NCBI GenBank assembly: GCA_035625725.1
Contig: DASPPB010000080.1
Location: 1-64,000, forward strand
DNA: 64,000 bases
Source of the DNA: GJ-E10 sp035625725
GTDB lineage: Bacteria; Pseudomonadota; Gammaproteobacteria; Burkholderiales; Burkholderiaceae_F
Direction: 5' to 3'
Shown: piece by piece, positions 22,388-30,501 of the stretch
Numbering within the stretch: the stretch's first letter is position 1
Layout: each line of letters begins with the position of its first letter
Position numbers and translations under genes: made by a program
Notes under the pieces: model-generated
What the model saw: the letters and a program-made list of their open reading frames with translations, nothing else
Told to the model about the DNA's origin: nothing
The model's database searches: none

Positions 22388-23149
22388 TCAGTGCTGCAGC
22401 CAGATGAGTGCAGCGTGCCGCCCCGTGACTTTGTCGCGACGGTAGCTGTAGAAGCGCGCCGGATCGGCGAACGTGCAGTCGCAACCACCAAAGACGTCCC
22501 GCACCCCCACCTGCGACAGGGCCATGCGCGCCAGCGCGAAAAGGTCGGCATGCATTTTGTCCGCGCCGCCGGCTCGGAATGCTGCGCGCGCCTGCGGCAG
22601 ATACCGCTCCATGGCCTCGAGCACCTCCGGACCGACCTCGAAGTGGTCCGGTCCGATCGCCGGCCCGAGATAGGCCGCAAAGCGCGCCGCCGGATCGCCA
22701 ATGGCGCCTCGCAGTGCCCGTGCGGTGTTTTGGATCACGCCGGCGGCCATGCCTCGCCAGCCGGCGTGCGCCACCGCGACACCCCGTCCGTTCGTATCGG
22801 CCAGCAGCACCGGCAGGCAGTCGGCCACTAACACGCAGCAGACCACGCCTGTGCGCGTACTCAGGGCCGCGTCGGCCTGCACAAGCGTGCCTGCGAGCGC
22901 CGCCGCATCGACGACGGCAGCGCCGTGCACCTGCTGCAGCCAGCACGGATTCCCGGGCAGTTCCTCGCGCAGCCGGGCACGATTGCGAGTAACGGCCGCC
23001 GCGTCGTCCCCGCCCAAACCCAAATTCATTCCTCCGCTGCCGTCGGCCGCCGCCCAAGGACCGCCCGAGTAGCCACCGGCGCGCGTCGTGATAAGCGCGC
23101 GAACCGTGCCGGCAACGGGCCACTGCGGGAGGATCCATTGCGGATGCAT
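22388..23149 (-). CDS. pgeF: peptidoglycan editing factor PgeF (YfiH, laccase-domain family)
   Basis: A 253-residue cytosolic protein of the multicopper polyphenol-oxidase-like (DUF152) family, which corrects mis-incorporated residues in peptidoglycan precursors. Conserved metal-site segments are visible: LQQVHGAAV, VVCCVLVADCLPVLL and AVAHAGWRGMAAGV. The ATG shares one base with the rluD stop (TGATG). The rluD-yfiH pairing is common in proteobacteria and supports the call. Confidence 0.92.
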   Translation of the reverse strand: MHPQWILPQWPVAGTVRALITTRAGGYSGGPWAAADGSGGMNLGLGGDDAAAVTRNRARLREELPGNPCWLQQVHGAAVVDAAALAGTLVQADAALSTRTGVVCCVLVADCLPVLLADTNGRGVAVAHAGWRGMAAGVIQNTARALRGAIGDPAARFAAYLGPAIGPDHFEVGPEVLEAMERYLPQARAAFRAGGADKMHADLFALARMALSQVGVRDVFGGCDCTFADPARFYSYRRDKVTGRHAALIWLQH

Positions 23150-24261
23150 CAGCGAACCGCCGACTCGCGGCTCGATGACGCAAAGCCGCCGATATCGAGG
23201 CAGCCCCGCGTGGGCGGAAGCAGCTGCTCTTCGCGCGCGCCCAGCCTTTGCATCAAGGCGCGCATATCCTCAGGCGGCGCGCTCGACCAAGCCATCGGTT
23301 CGTGCCGCATCGGGTGGCGCAGCTCGAGTCGACATGCATGTAGTGCCTGACGCGCGATCCAATGCTGAGCCTGCAAAGCCGCCGGCAAGTGCTTGCGGTA
23401 CAGGGGGTCGCCGATCAAGGGATGCCCGATGGACTCCAAGTGCACACGGATCTGATGGGTGCGCCCGGTATCGAGTCGACAGGCGATCCAGGAGACGGTT
23501 GCACCCGAATCCCCGAGACGCCACTGCGCGATGCAGCGCACGAACGTGCGCGCCGGCTTCGCCGCCAGGGCTTTGCTAACACAAAAGCGCACTGGGTTGC
23601 GCCGATCGCGCGCCAAGGAGGCGTCGATCGTGACGCGGGGCGCAACCGCACCGGCAACCAGCGCCCAGTACTCCCGAACCAGAGTGCGCGCCTGCAGCTG
23701 ACGGATCAAGTCGAGCTGCGCCGGCGGCGTGCGCGCCACGACCATCAAACCCGAGGTCCCGGCATCGAGGCGGTGCACAATGCCCGCACGCGGAACCGAC
23801 GCCAGGCGCGGGTCGAAGGCAAGCAGGCCGTTGAGCAGGGTTCCGCCCCAGTTTCCGGCTCCCGGATGAACGACCAGGCCCGCCGGTTTGTCGACGATGA
23901 GAATCGCATCGTCCTGCCACACGATCGGAAATGGCACGGGCTCCGGTTCGAAGGCGCACTCCTGCGGGCTGCTCGTCGGTGTCAAGTCGATACGGTCGTC
24001 GGTACAGACCCGGGCGCGCGAGCGTGCCGCCTCTCCGTTGAGCTCGACGGCTCCCTGGGCAATCCACTTCTGGATCCGACTGCGCGATACCTCGGGAAGC
24101 TGCGCGGCCAGGTACTGGTCCAGACGAAGACCCTCGCCCTCGCCGCGAACCACGAAGCGGCGCACCGCCTGCGAAGTCTCGGGGACCGCATCGAAATCAT
24201 CGGAGTCCAGTTCCTGCGCCCATGACGTCTGAGGCTCAACCAAAGAAGGCCTCGGAACCAT
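23149..24261 (-). CDS. rluD: 23S rRNA pseudouridine synthase RluD
   Basis: A 370-residue enzyme that makes pseudouridines in helix 69 of 23S rRNA. An S4-like RNA-binding domain (about residues 40-95: LRLDQYLAAQLPEVSRSRIQ) precedes the catalytic domain, whose HRLDAGTSGLMVVA holds the catalytic Asp. RTHQIRVH is the usual later motif. An N-terminal extension of about 35 acidic residues and a C-terminal tail make it slightly longer than average. It is divergent from bamD, the classic arrangement. Confidence 0.93.
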   Translation of the reverse strand: MVPRPSLVEPQTSWAQELDSDDFDAVPETSQAVRRFVVRGEGEGLRLDQYLAAQLPEVSRSRIQKWIAQGAVELNGEAARSRARVCTDDRIDLTPTSSPQECAFEPEPVPFPIVWQDDAILIVDKPAGLVVHPGAGNWGGTLLNGLLAFDPRLASVPRAGIVHRLDAGTSGLMVVARTPPAQLDLIRQLQARTLVREYWALVAGAVAPRVTIDASLARDRRNPVRFCVSKALAAKPARTFVRCIAQWRLGDSGATVSWIACRLDTGRTHQIRVHLESIGHPLIGDPLYRKHLPAALQAQHWIARQALHACRLELRHPMRHEPMAWSSAPPEDMRALMQRLGAREEQLLPPTRGCLDIGGFASSSRESAVR

Positions 24262-24313
24262 TGCTAGAATCCTTTACTCTATTTGCACTGTATCCACGAG
24301 ATCAACGGATCGC

Positions 24314-25114
24314 ATGCTGTCTCTGACAAGCGGTAACGGCAATGCACGGCGCTGCTGGCGGCTGTGCCCGGGATTTGCTGCCATCGCTCTGGCGGTCGTC
24401 CTCGGGGGCTGCTCCAGCGTCGAGAAGGATCCTACCGCGAAGTGGGACGCGGACAAGCTCTACAACGAGGCCCGCACGCAATTGCAGGCCGGCGCGTGGA
24501 CCAAGGCCCGCGAACTCTACGAAAAGCTCGAGGCCCGCTATCCATTCGGCCGCTATGCCCAGCAAGCCGAGATCGAGATTGCTTACTGCTATTACAAGGA
24601 AGGCGAAACCGCGGACGCGATCGCGGCCACCGACCGCTTCCTCAAGCTCAATCCGAACAGCCCGAACACCGACTACATCTATTATTTACGAGGGCTCGTG
24701 AACTTCATCGAACCACCGTCCCTCGTCGGCCCGGTCATCGGTTACCGCGTGAGCGAGCGCGACCCCAAAGCACTCATCGAATCTTTCGAAGCGTTCAAGG
24801 AACTCGTTACACGCTTTCCCAATAGCCGCTACCGCGGCGACGCGATTTTGCGCTTGAGCTTTCTGCGCAACGCGCTCGCCGAGCATGAGGTGCGCGTTGC
24901 CGACTATTACTACCGGCGCGGTGCCTACCTGGCAGCCGTCAACCGCGCGCAGGCAGCGATCGTCCAATACCCGGGCGCACCCGCGCAGGAGCATGCCTTG
25001 GGGATCATGCTGCATTCCTACGAGCATCTTGCGTTGCCGCAGCTGCATGCCGGCGTCGAGGAGGTGCTGCGCGCGAACTACCCCGACAGCAGGGAACTGC
25101 GGCCCGGCCAGTGA
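24314..25114 (+). CDS. bamD: outer membrane assembly lipoprotein BamD
   Basis: A 266-residue lipoprotein of the BAM complex, which inserts beta-barrel proteins into the outer membrane. The signal sequence ends in lipobox LGGCSS (Cys at about residue 33). TPR-like helical repeats follow (LYNEARTQLQAGAWTKARELY; FGRYAQQAEIEIAYCYYKEG; DRFLKLNPNSPNTDY). Divergent pairing with rluD across a 52-bp gap supports the assignment. The gene converges on the dinG-type helicase 31 bp away. Confidence 0.94.
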   Translation: MLSLTSGNGNARRCWRLCPGFAAIALAVVLGGCSSVEKDPTAKWDADKLYNEARTQLQAGAWTKARELYEKLEARYPFGRYAQQAEIEIAYCYYKEGETADAIAATDRFLKLNPNSPNTDYIYYLRGLVNFIEPPSLVGPVIGYRVSERDPKALIESFEAFKELVTRFPNSRYRGDAILRLSFLRNALAEHEVRVADYYYRRGAYLAAVNRAQAAIVQYPGAPAQEHALGIMLHSYEHLALPQLHAGVEEVLRANYPDSRELRPGQ

Positions 25115-25145
25115 GGATGCGCGCGCCGCTTCGCCGGCGGGCGGG

Positions 25146-27206
25146 TCAATGCGCCGAAGTCGCCGAAGTTTCGGACACGTGGGCCGCGGTGAGAAATTCG
25201 CAGGCTTGCGCCTCGTTGCGCGAGCACGTAAAAGGCGGCAGGCTCGCGAGAATCGTTTTGCCGTAGGAGCGGCTAAGCAGCCGCTCGTCCAGGATCATCA
25301 GCACACCGCGATCGCGATCGTCTCGGATCAGGCGCCCGACGCCCTGACGCAAGAGAGTGATCGCCTCAGGCAGTTGGTAGTCACGAAACGGGTTGCGCCC
25401 TTGCGCCTTCAAGCGCGCAATGCGCGCCGCGACCACGGGATCGTCTGGCGGCGCAAATGGCAGCTTGTCGATGACCACGACGCTTAAGGCGTCGCCCCGC
25501 ACGTCGACGCCCTCCCAAAAGCTCACCGAGCCGACGAGCACAGCGCCGCCGAGGCGACGGAATTCCCCCAGCATCGCGCGCCGGGGCGCTTCGCCCTGAA
25601 CGATGATCGGCAGCGGGTCTTGTGCCTGGGCCATGAGCTCATGCAAGCGCCGCGCGACCCGCGCGACCGCACGCAAAGTTGAGCAAAGAATGAAGGCGCG
25701 CCCTCGACTTGCCCGCAGCACCGGCCAGGCGGCCTCCGCGACGAGCTCCGGAAAGTCCTCGGCATGCGGATTGGGCATTTGCTCGGGCAGGTACAGCAGT
25801 GCCTGACGCGCAAAATCAAACGGGCTGTCCCAGCGCAGCGAAAGCGATCCGGCCAAGCCCAGCTCCTGCAAGAATGGTTCAAACCGCTGCGCCGTGGTCA
25901 GTGTCGCTGAAGTAAGGATCCATGCTTGCGGGCGCTGTTCGCGCGCGCGCGCAAAGGACTCCGCGCAGCTCAGCGGCGTGGCGCGAAACTGCGCGCCCTG
26001 CGCGCTGGCGGACACCCAGCGCACGATGTCGGGCCCGCCCAGGGCGCCGTCTTGCGCTTCGACGGCATGCCACGCCTGCATCGCTCGACGCAGCCGCTGC
26101 GTTCGCACCAGCAACAAGTCAAGATCCGGGGCGCGCCCCGCATTGCGCTCCGCGGCTTCTTGCATGCACGCAAGGTCGCGGTCGAGCGCGGCAATCGCCG
26201 CGGTCGTCGACCCGTCTGCCGGAAGCTGATCAAAGGCCACGCGCTGGCGTCGATCGACTCCATCTTGCGCCAGCCCCAGGCGTACCGCCCGCGCACCAAA
26301 ATCCAGTGACCGGGCCAAATCACTCCATTGCGCGCCATCGCGGGCGCACGCCAAGCCGATGCGCACGGAATCGGCGGCGAGTTCGGCAATTTGCTGCAGC
26401 GACCAGCCTTCCCCGAAGAACTCGCCCGCAATCCGGGCCAGATGGTGCGCCTCATCCACAACGACAACCTCGGCATTGGGCAGCAAAACCGACTCGACCT
26501 CCTCGCGCAGCGCCATGTCGGCCAGCATGAGGTGATGATTGACAATGACGAGATCCGCCGCCAGGGCGCGGCGGCGCGCGCGAACGACGAAGCACTCCTC
26601 GAAGTGCCCGCACTCCGTGCCCAGACAGTTATCGCGCGTCGAGGTGACCGCCGGCCAGATGGACGCGTCCTCACTCACCTGCTCGAGCTCGGAGACGTCA
26701 CCCGTTTGCGACTGCCGCGCAAAGCGCGATATGTGCTGCAATGCCCGCACGTCCTGGCGCGAATCGAGCAAACCCGAGGCCAGGGTGCGCTCCAGCCGCA
26801 AACGGCACAGGTAGTTTTGCCGCCCCTTGAGGATCGCCGCATCGACCTCGGCGCCGAGCGCTCGGCACACCGCCGGCAAATCCTTCTCGAAGATCTGATG
26901 TTGCAGCGTTTTGGTTGCCGGCGCGATGAGCGTCTTGCAGCCGGCAAGAACCGCAGGCACAAGGTAGGCGAAGGTCTTGCCTGTTCCCGTTCCCGCCTCC
27001 GCCGCGAGCGTGCCTCTGCGCGCTATCGCGTCAAAGACGGCCAGAGCCATCTCCTGTTGCGAGGCGCGCGCCCGGTACCCAGGAATTGTCCGGGCAAGGG
27101 CTCCGTCGGCACAAAATGCGGCGGCGACTCGGGCGCGAACCAAATCCGGCCCCTGGGGCTTGGCCCCGGCGTCGCAATCAAGCCGCGAAGTCGGGGTGCC
27201 GCTCAC
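25146..27206 (-). CDS. DinG/YoaA-type ATP-dependent DNA helicase
   Basis: A 686-residue XPD-like superfamily 2 helicase. Walker A is AEAGTGTGKTFAYL, the DEAH box is VVVVDEAHHL, and four cysteines between motifs Ia and II (YLCRL, NCLGTECGHFEEC) should hold an Fe-S cluster. Motif VI is QGVGRLIRDDRDRGVL. Such helicases act on DNA structures or R-loops during repair. The best start is GTG 27206, which overlaps the stop of the DUF465 gene (GTGA); a longer frame to 27305 would overlap that gene fully. DinG and YoaA cannot be told apart here. Confidence 0.88.
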   Translation of the reverse strand: MSGTPTSRLDCDAGAKPQGPDLVRARVAAAFCADGALARTIPGYRARASQQEMALAVFDAIARRGTLAAEAGTGTGKTFAYLVPAVLAGCKTLIAPATKTLQHQIFEKDLPAVCRALGAEVDAAILKGRQNYLCRLRLERTLASGLLDSRQDVRALQHISRFARQSQTGDVSELEQVSEDASIWPAVTSTRDNCLGTECGHFEECFVVRARRRALAADLVIVNHHLMLADMALREEVESVLLPNAEVVVVDEAHHLARIAGEFFGEGWSLQQIAELAADSVRIGLACARDGAQWSDLARSLDFGARAVRLGLAQDGVDRRQRVAFDQLPADGSTTAAIAALDRDLACMQEAAERNAGRAPDLDLLLVRTQRLRRAMQAWHAVEAQDGALGGPDIVRWVSASAQGAQFRATPLSCAESFARAREQRPQAWILTSATLTTAQRFEPFLQELGLAGSLSLRWDSPFDFARQALLYLPEQMPNPHAEDFPELVAEAAWPVLRASRGRAFILCSTLRAVARVARRLHELMAQAQDPLPIIVQGEAPRRAMLGEFRRLGGAVLVGSVSFWEGVDVRGDALSVVVIDKLPFAPPDDPVVAARIARLKAQGRNPFRDYQLPEAITLLRQGVGRLIRDDRDRGVLMILDERLLSRSYGKTILASLPPFTCSRNEAQACEFLTAAHVSETSATSAH

Positions 27207-27433
27207 GCGGGAATATCGGGAACCAGGCCCATCTCCAGCCGGGTTATCGCGTCCTTGATCGCCAGCTTTCGTTTCTTTAAGCGACGCAGCTGCAGTTCGT
27301 CGCACCCACTTTGCTCGTCGAGCTGCGTAATGGCCCGATCAAGGTCACGGTGCTCGATCTGCAACTCCGTAATGCGGCGGCGAATCTCGTCGGCGTCGTC
27401 CCCCGGATCGCTCTCGTTATCTGCCGAATGCAT
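27203..27433 (-). CDS. DUF465 (YdcH-like) small coiled-coil protein
   Basis: A 76-residue, highly charged helical protein. The C-terminal part (HRDLDRAITQLDEQ, then LQLRRLKKRKLAIKDAITRL) matches the DUF465/YdcH pattern of two antiparallel helices with an RLKKxKLxLKDxI core. GGAGGAAAC provides a clear ribosome-binding site before ATG 27433. Its function is unknown in the family. Its stop overlaps the GTG start of the helicase, so the two are translationally coupled. Confidence 0.85.
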   Translation of the reverse strand: MHSADNESDPGDDADEIRRRITELQIEHRDLDRAITQLDEQSGCDELQLRRLKKRKLAIKDAITRLEMGLVPDIPA

Positions 27434-27741
27434 GTTTCCTCCCTCGCCGCCGGCGCGGATGTCCGGCCGAAGCACGAAGCGTGGCAAAGATCGTATCAGG
27501 ATCAAACCGGCCGGCGTATCCCAGATGCAGTGGGCGAAAAACCACCCATTCCGGGGGCGCAGGCATCGGCCCGCGCTGCTAGACTTTCTTTGTGGGCTGT
27601 TAATCGCACCACGCCTGCCGATGCCCGAAGCGCCGAGGCGAACCGGCGCGAGCAGGTCTATCCCTTGCAACCCGCGATTGCGTTTTGGGGGCGCCCCTGC
27701 GGTCCGATAAAAGAGCTGCTGTCCGATAGCAACAACCCCTC
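27434..27741. other. divergent intergenic region between DUF465-helicase and PP2C genes
   Basis: These 308 bp contain no convincing gene. They should hold both promoters. A perfect GGGGCGCCCC palindrome lies near 27688-27697, about 45 bp upstream of the phosphatase start; its role is unknown. No strong -35/-10 pair stands out. Confidence 0.4.
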
Positions 27742-28539
27742 ATGTCCCGTACGGCAACGGCTTCGAACTTTAAGGTGAGCGCGTGCGTCGCCGAGCACAT
27801 TGGCGACCGCACCGACCAGCAGGATCGGGTTGCGATCCTGACGAGCCCGCATTACCCCGGAGCTCTCATGGCCTTATTGGCCGATGGCATGGGCGGGCGC
27901 AGCGGGGGTCGAATCGCCTCCGACCAGGTTCTTGCGACGGCAAAAAGCCTGTTTCAGGAACTTCCCGAACGCGGCTCGACGCTGCGCGGCATGCTCGGGC
28001 AGATTGCCTCCGAGGCGCACGCGGTGATTCGCCTGACCGCGTTGGCGAGCGAGAAGGAACCGCACAGTACGCTGGTTGCGCTCATCGTTTCGCGCGACAG
28101 CGCGGTGTGGGTGCACGCTGGCGACAGTCGTCTGTACCACTTCCGCGATGGCATTCTCGAACACAAGACTATCGACCACTCGTTTGGGTCGCAGCTCGAT
28201 GCCGAAGGGCAGCTCGTGGAGGGGGGACCCGAGACCGAGCGCTTCAAGAACATCTTGTTTAGCGCCATCGGCATCGGACACGAATTGCGTCTCGATTACG
28301 GAGAGGTGCTGGATCTTCGTCCCGGCGACAGCTTCGTGCTAGCAAGCGACGGGCTTTGGGCGTACTTCAGCGAGCGAGAAATCGGTGCGATCGTGCACCA
28401 CTATGCGGTGCGCGACGCGGCCGAGTCTTTGGTGCGCCTCGCGCGCGACCGCGCCAAAGGCGGGGGCGACAATCTTTCCGTGGCAATTGTCAAGCTCACT
28501 CGGGCCGAGCGGCCCCCGGATTCGACCGCCGCCGACTAG
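27742..28539 (+). CDS. PP2C-family serine/threonine protein phosphatase
   Basis: A 265-residue metal-dependent phosphatase. The metal-binding and catalytic motifs are in order: DRTDQQDR (about residues 22-29), LLADGMGGRSGG (about 45-56), VHAGDSRLYHFRDG (about 128-141) and GGGDNLSVAIVKL near the C-terminus. Stp/PrpC-type enzymes of this size reverse Hanks-kinase phosphorylation, or act in type VI secretion or stress control. No kinase gene is adjacent, so its substrate is unknown. The stop overlaps the stop of the gene on the other strand (CTAG). Confidence 0.9.
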   Translation: MSRTATASNFKVSACVAEHIGDRTDQQDRVAILTSPHYPGALMALLADGMGGRSGGRIASDQVLATAKSLFQELPERGSTLRGMLGQIASEAHAVIRLTALASEKEPHSTLVALIVSRDSAVWVHAGDSRLYHFRDGILEHKTIDHSFGSQLDAEGQLVEGGPETERFKNILFSAIGIGHELRLDYGEVLDLRPGDSFVLASDGLWAYFSEREIGAIVHHYAVRDAAESLVRLARDRAKGGGDNLSVAIVKLTRAERPPDSTAAD

Positions 28540-29312
28540 GGAGCCGTCGGCACAGCTTGGGGGGTGGCCGGAGCGGCCGATTCGGCGTTTTGTTCTTCCC
28601 GAGTCGCCTGCCGCTGCGCGCGACGCTGCTCGTTGACCTCGCGGTCACGTGCTCGGGTCTGCGCGTAGTCCTTCGCCTGCTGTTGTTTTTCCTCGTACTC
28701 GCGAAGCGACTCGGCTTCGCGTTCCGGTCGCAGCGCCTCGTGACGTGACTCCTCGGTCGCTTGCTCGCGTTGGCGCTGCTCGCTGGCCTGGCTCGCCTTG
28801 GCCGCGCTCTCCTGAGTGCGCTGCTCCTCTTTGACTCGCTCCAGGGCACTTTGCTCGCGCGCCTGCGTGGCCTGCATCGCTTCGCGCTCCCGCTCGGGCC
28901 GCTGCGCCTCCTCGAGGGCCTCGCGCTGCTGTTCCGCGGCCCGGCTCTGGGCGCGCTCTTGCGCATCGAGGTGCCGCTGCAGATCGTGCGCCTCGAGCGT
29001 GACCCGATGCACCTCGCGCTCACCGTCGCGTTGCGCGCGGCGCGCCTTGCCCAAACAGTAATTGACAAAGAACACGTTGCCGCAATACTGCCGCTGCGCG
29101 TCAAATTCGTGCTGCAAGCGGTCGTGCAGCGCCGCCGCGTCGGACAGCGCCTGACCCGCGAGCTCACGCGTCGTGATCGAGCCCGACGGATATTTGCGCC
29201 CGAGCTTCTGCGCATCGGTGAGTTCCGCGGCCAGCGCGCCCGCCGTGCACAAAACAAGGATCAGCGAAAGACAATGACGAGGCACCCGCCGCCTCTGGGT
29301 ATTCAGCCGCAT
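28536..29312 (-). CDS. secreted Glu/Arg/Gln-rich coiled-coil protein
   Basis: A 258-residue protein with a signal peptide (LSLILVLCTAGALAAE, cleavage near residue 29), a short conserved-looking part with two cysteines (QRQYCGNVFFVNYCLGKAR, Cys77 and Cys86) and then about 150 residues of almost uninterrupted charged heptad-like sequence (REREAMQATQAREQSALERV style). The cysteines may form a periplasmic disulfide. I do not recognise a named family; function is unknown. It converges with the phosphatase gene, sharing three bases, and lies downstream of zapE on the same strand. The repetitive composition makes the coiled coil certain but homology searches difficult. Confidence 0.75.
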   Translation of the reverse strand: MRLNTQRRRVPRHCLSLILVLCTAGALAAELTDAQKLGRKYPSGSITTRELAGQALSDAAALHDRLQHEFDAQRQYCGNVFFVNYCLGKARRAQRDGEREVHRVTLEAHDLQRHLDAQERAQSRAAEQQREALEEAQRPEREREAMQATQAREQSALERVKEEQRTQESAAKASQASEQRQREQATEESRHEALRPEREAESLREYEEKQQQAKDYAQTRARDREVNEQRRAQRQATREEQNAESAAPATPQAVPTAP

Positions 29313-29376
29313 CGGGCTCCGAGGTCCTGGCGCTCTGGCATTGCTGCGATCAGCAACGAGCCGGCACCGAGAGACA

Positions 29377-30501
29377 CTATACCTCGAGATGGGCCGCGCG
29401 CCGGGGTAACGCCGCGAATTCCTGCGATTGCATCTCGATGAGGCGCGACGCCGTCCGTTGAAATTCCTGGGACAGAGACCCCGCGCAGTACAGTTCCTTG
29501 GGTGGCGCCGCAGCCGAGATGATGAGTTTGATGCGGTGATCATAGAAGATGTCGACCAACCACGTGAAGCGACGTGCCTCCGACGACTGCCCGGCCGACA
29601 TCCGGGGAACATGGGACAGAAGCACCGTGTGGAACTGGCCCGCGATCTCGAGGTAATCGTTGTGCGACCGTGGTCCGCCGCACAGGACGGCAAAATCGAA
29701 CCAGACGACACCGCCAGCCCGCCGCCGCGCGGCGATTTCGCGCGCCTCGATGCGAAGAATCGGTTCCTCGTCGATGCACTCGCGAATTCGCTCGAACGCG
29801 CGCTGCATGTGCGTTTCTGCAGGCGCTCCGGTTCCTACGAAGTAGACCGCGATTTTCTCGAGTGCGCGCAGCCGATAATCGATCCCGCCGTCGACACGCA
29901 CCACGTCGAGGTGGGCCTTGAGCAAATCGATCGCCGGCAGCACGCGCTCGCGATGCAGACCCTCCGGATACAGTCCGTCGGGCGGATAGTTGGACGTCAT
30001 CACGAAGCCGACCCGCAGATCAAAGAGCCGCCGCAACAACCGGTGCAGGATCATGGCGTCGGCAATATCGGAGACATGAAACTCATCAAAACAGATCAGG
30101 CGATAGCGTCGCGCGATCCGATAGCCGACTTCGTCGAGCGGATTGACCGCTCCCTTGACGGCGTCGAGTTCCAGGTGCACGTTGCGCATGAATTCGTGGA
30201 AGTGCACCCGCGTCTTTCGTCGCACCGGCACCGCGGCATAAAAGCAATCCATGAGCAGACTTTTGCCGCGTCCTACCCCTCCCCATAGATACACGCCGCG
30301 CGGAATGGGGGGACGCACCAGCAGTCGTGTCACTGCATTGGTACGCTGGGCCTTGTACGCGATCCAGTCGTTACGACAGCGTTCCAGCCGGCGGGCGGCC
30401 GTCAGTTGCGACTCGTCGGGGGTGTGACCGCGCTCGGCGAGCGCGGCGGCAAACGTCTCCAGGACGGTTCGCGGTTCGGGCGCCAGCGGCACAGCGCTCA
30501 T
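29377..30501 (-). CDS. zapE: cell division AFG1-like ATPase ZapE
   Basis: A 374-residue AAA-like ATPase. Walker A is GGVGRGKSLLMD, Walker B is ICFDEFHVSDIADA, and MTSNYPPDGLYPEGL is the typical sensor region. ZapE associates with FtsZ rings and is needed under low-oxygen or heat conditions in E. coli; AFG1 relatives aid respiratory complex turnover. The ATG shares one base with the lpdA stop (TGATG), linking it to the 2-oxoglutarate dehydrogenase genes, an arrangement common in Burkholderiales. Confidence 0.93.
   Translation of the reverse strand: MSAVPLAPEPRTVLETFAAALAERGHTPDESQLTAARRLERCRNDWIAYKAQRTNAVTRLLVRPPIPRGVYLWGGVGRGKSLLMDCFYAAVPVRRKTRVHFHEFMRNVHLELDAVKGAVNPLDEVGYRIARRYRLICFDEFHVSDIADAMILHRLLRRLFDLRVGFVMTSNYPPDGLYPEGLHRERVLPAIDLLKAHLDVVRVDGGIDYRLRALEKIAVYFVGTGAPAETHMQRAFERIRECIDEEPILRIEAREIAARRRAGGVVWFDFAVLCGGPRSHNDYLEIAGQFHTVLLSHVPRMSAGQSSEARRFTWLVDIFYDHRIKLIISAAAPPKELYCAGSLSQEFQRTASRLIEMQSQEFAALPRRAAHLEV

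Noticed and set aside
29341..29356. Perfect palindromic stem TTGCTG-CGAT-CAGCAA downstream of zapE.
   Set aside because: No T-run follows on either strand, so it is not convincing as a terminator, and no regulator site of this form is known to me.
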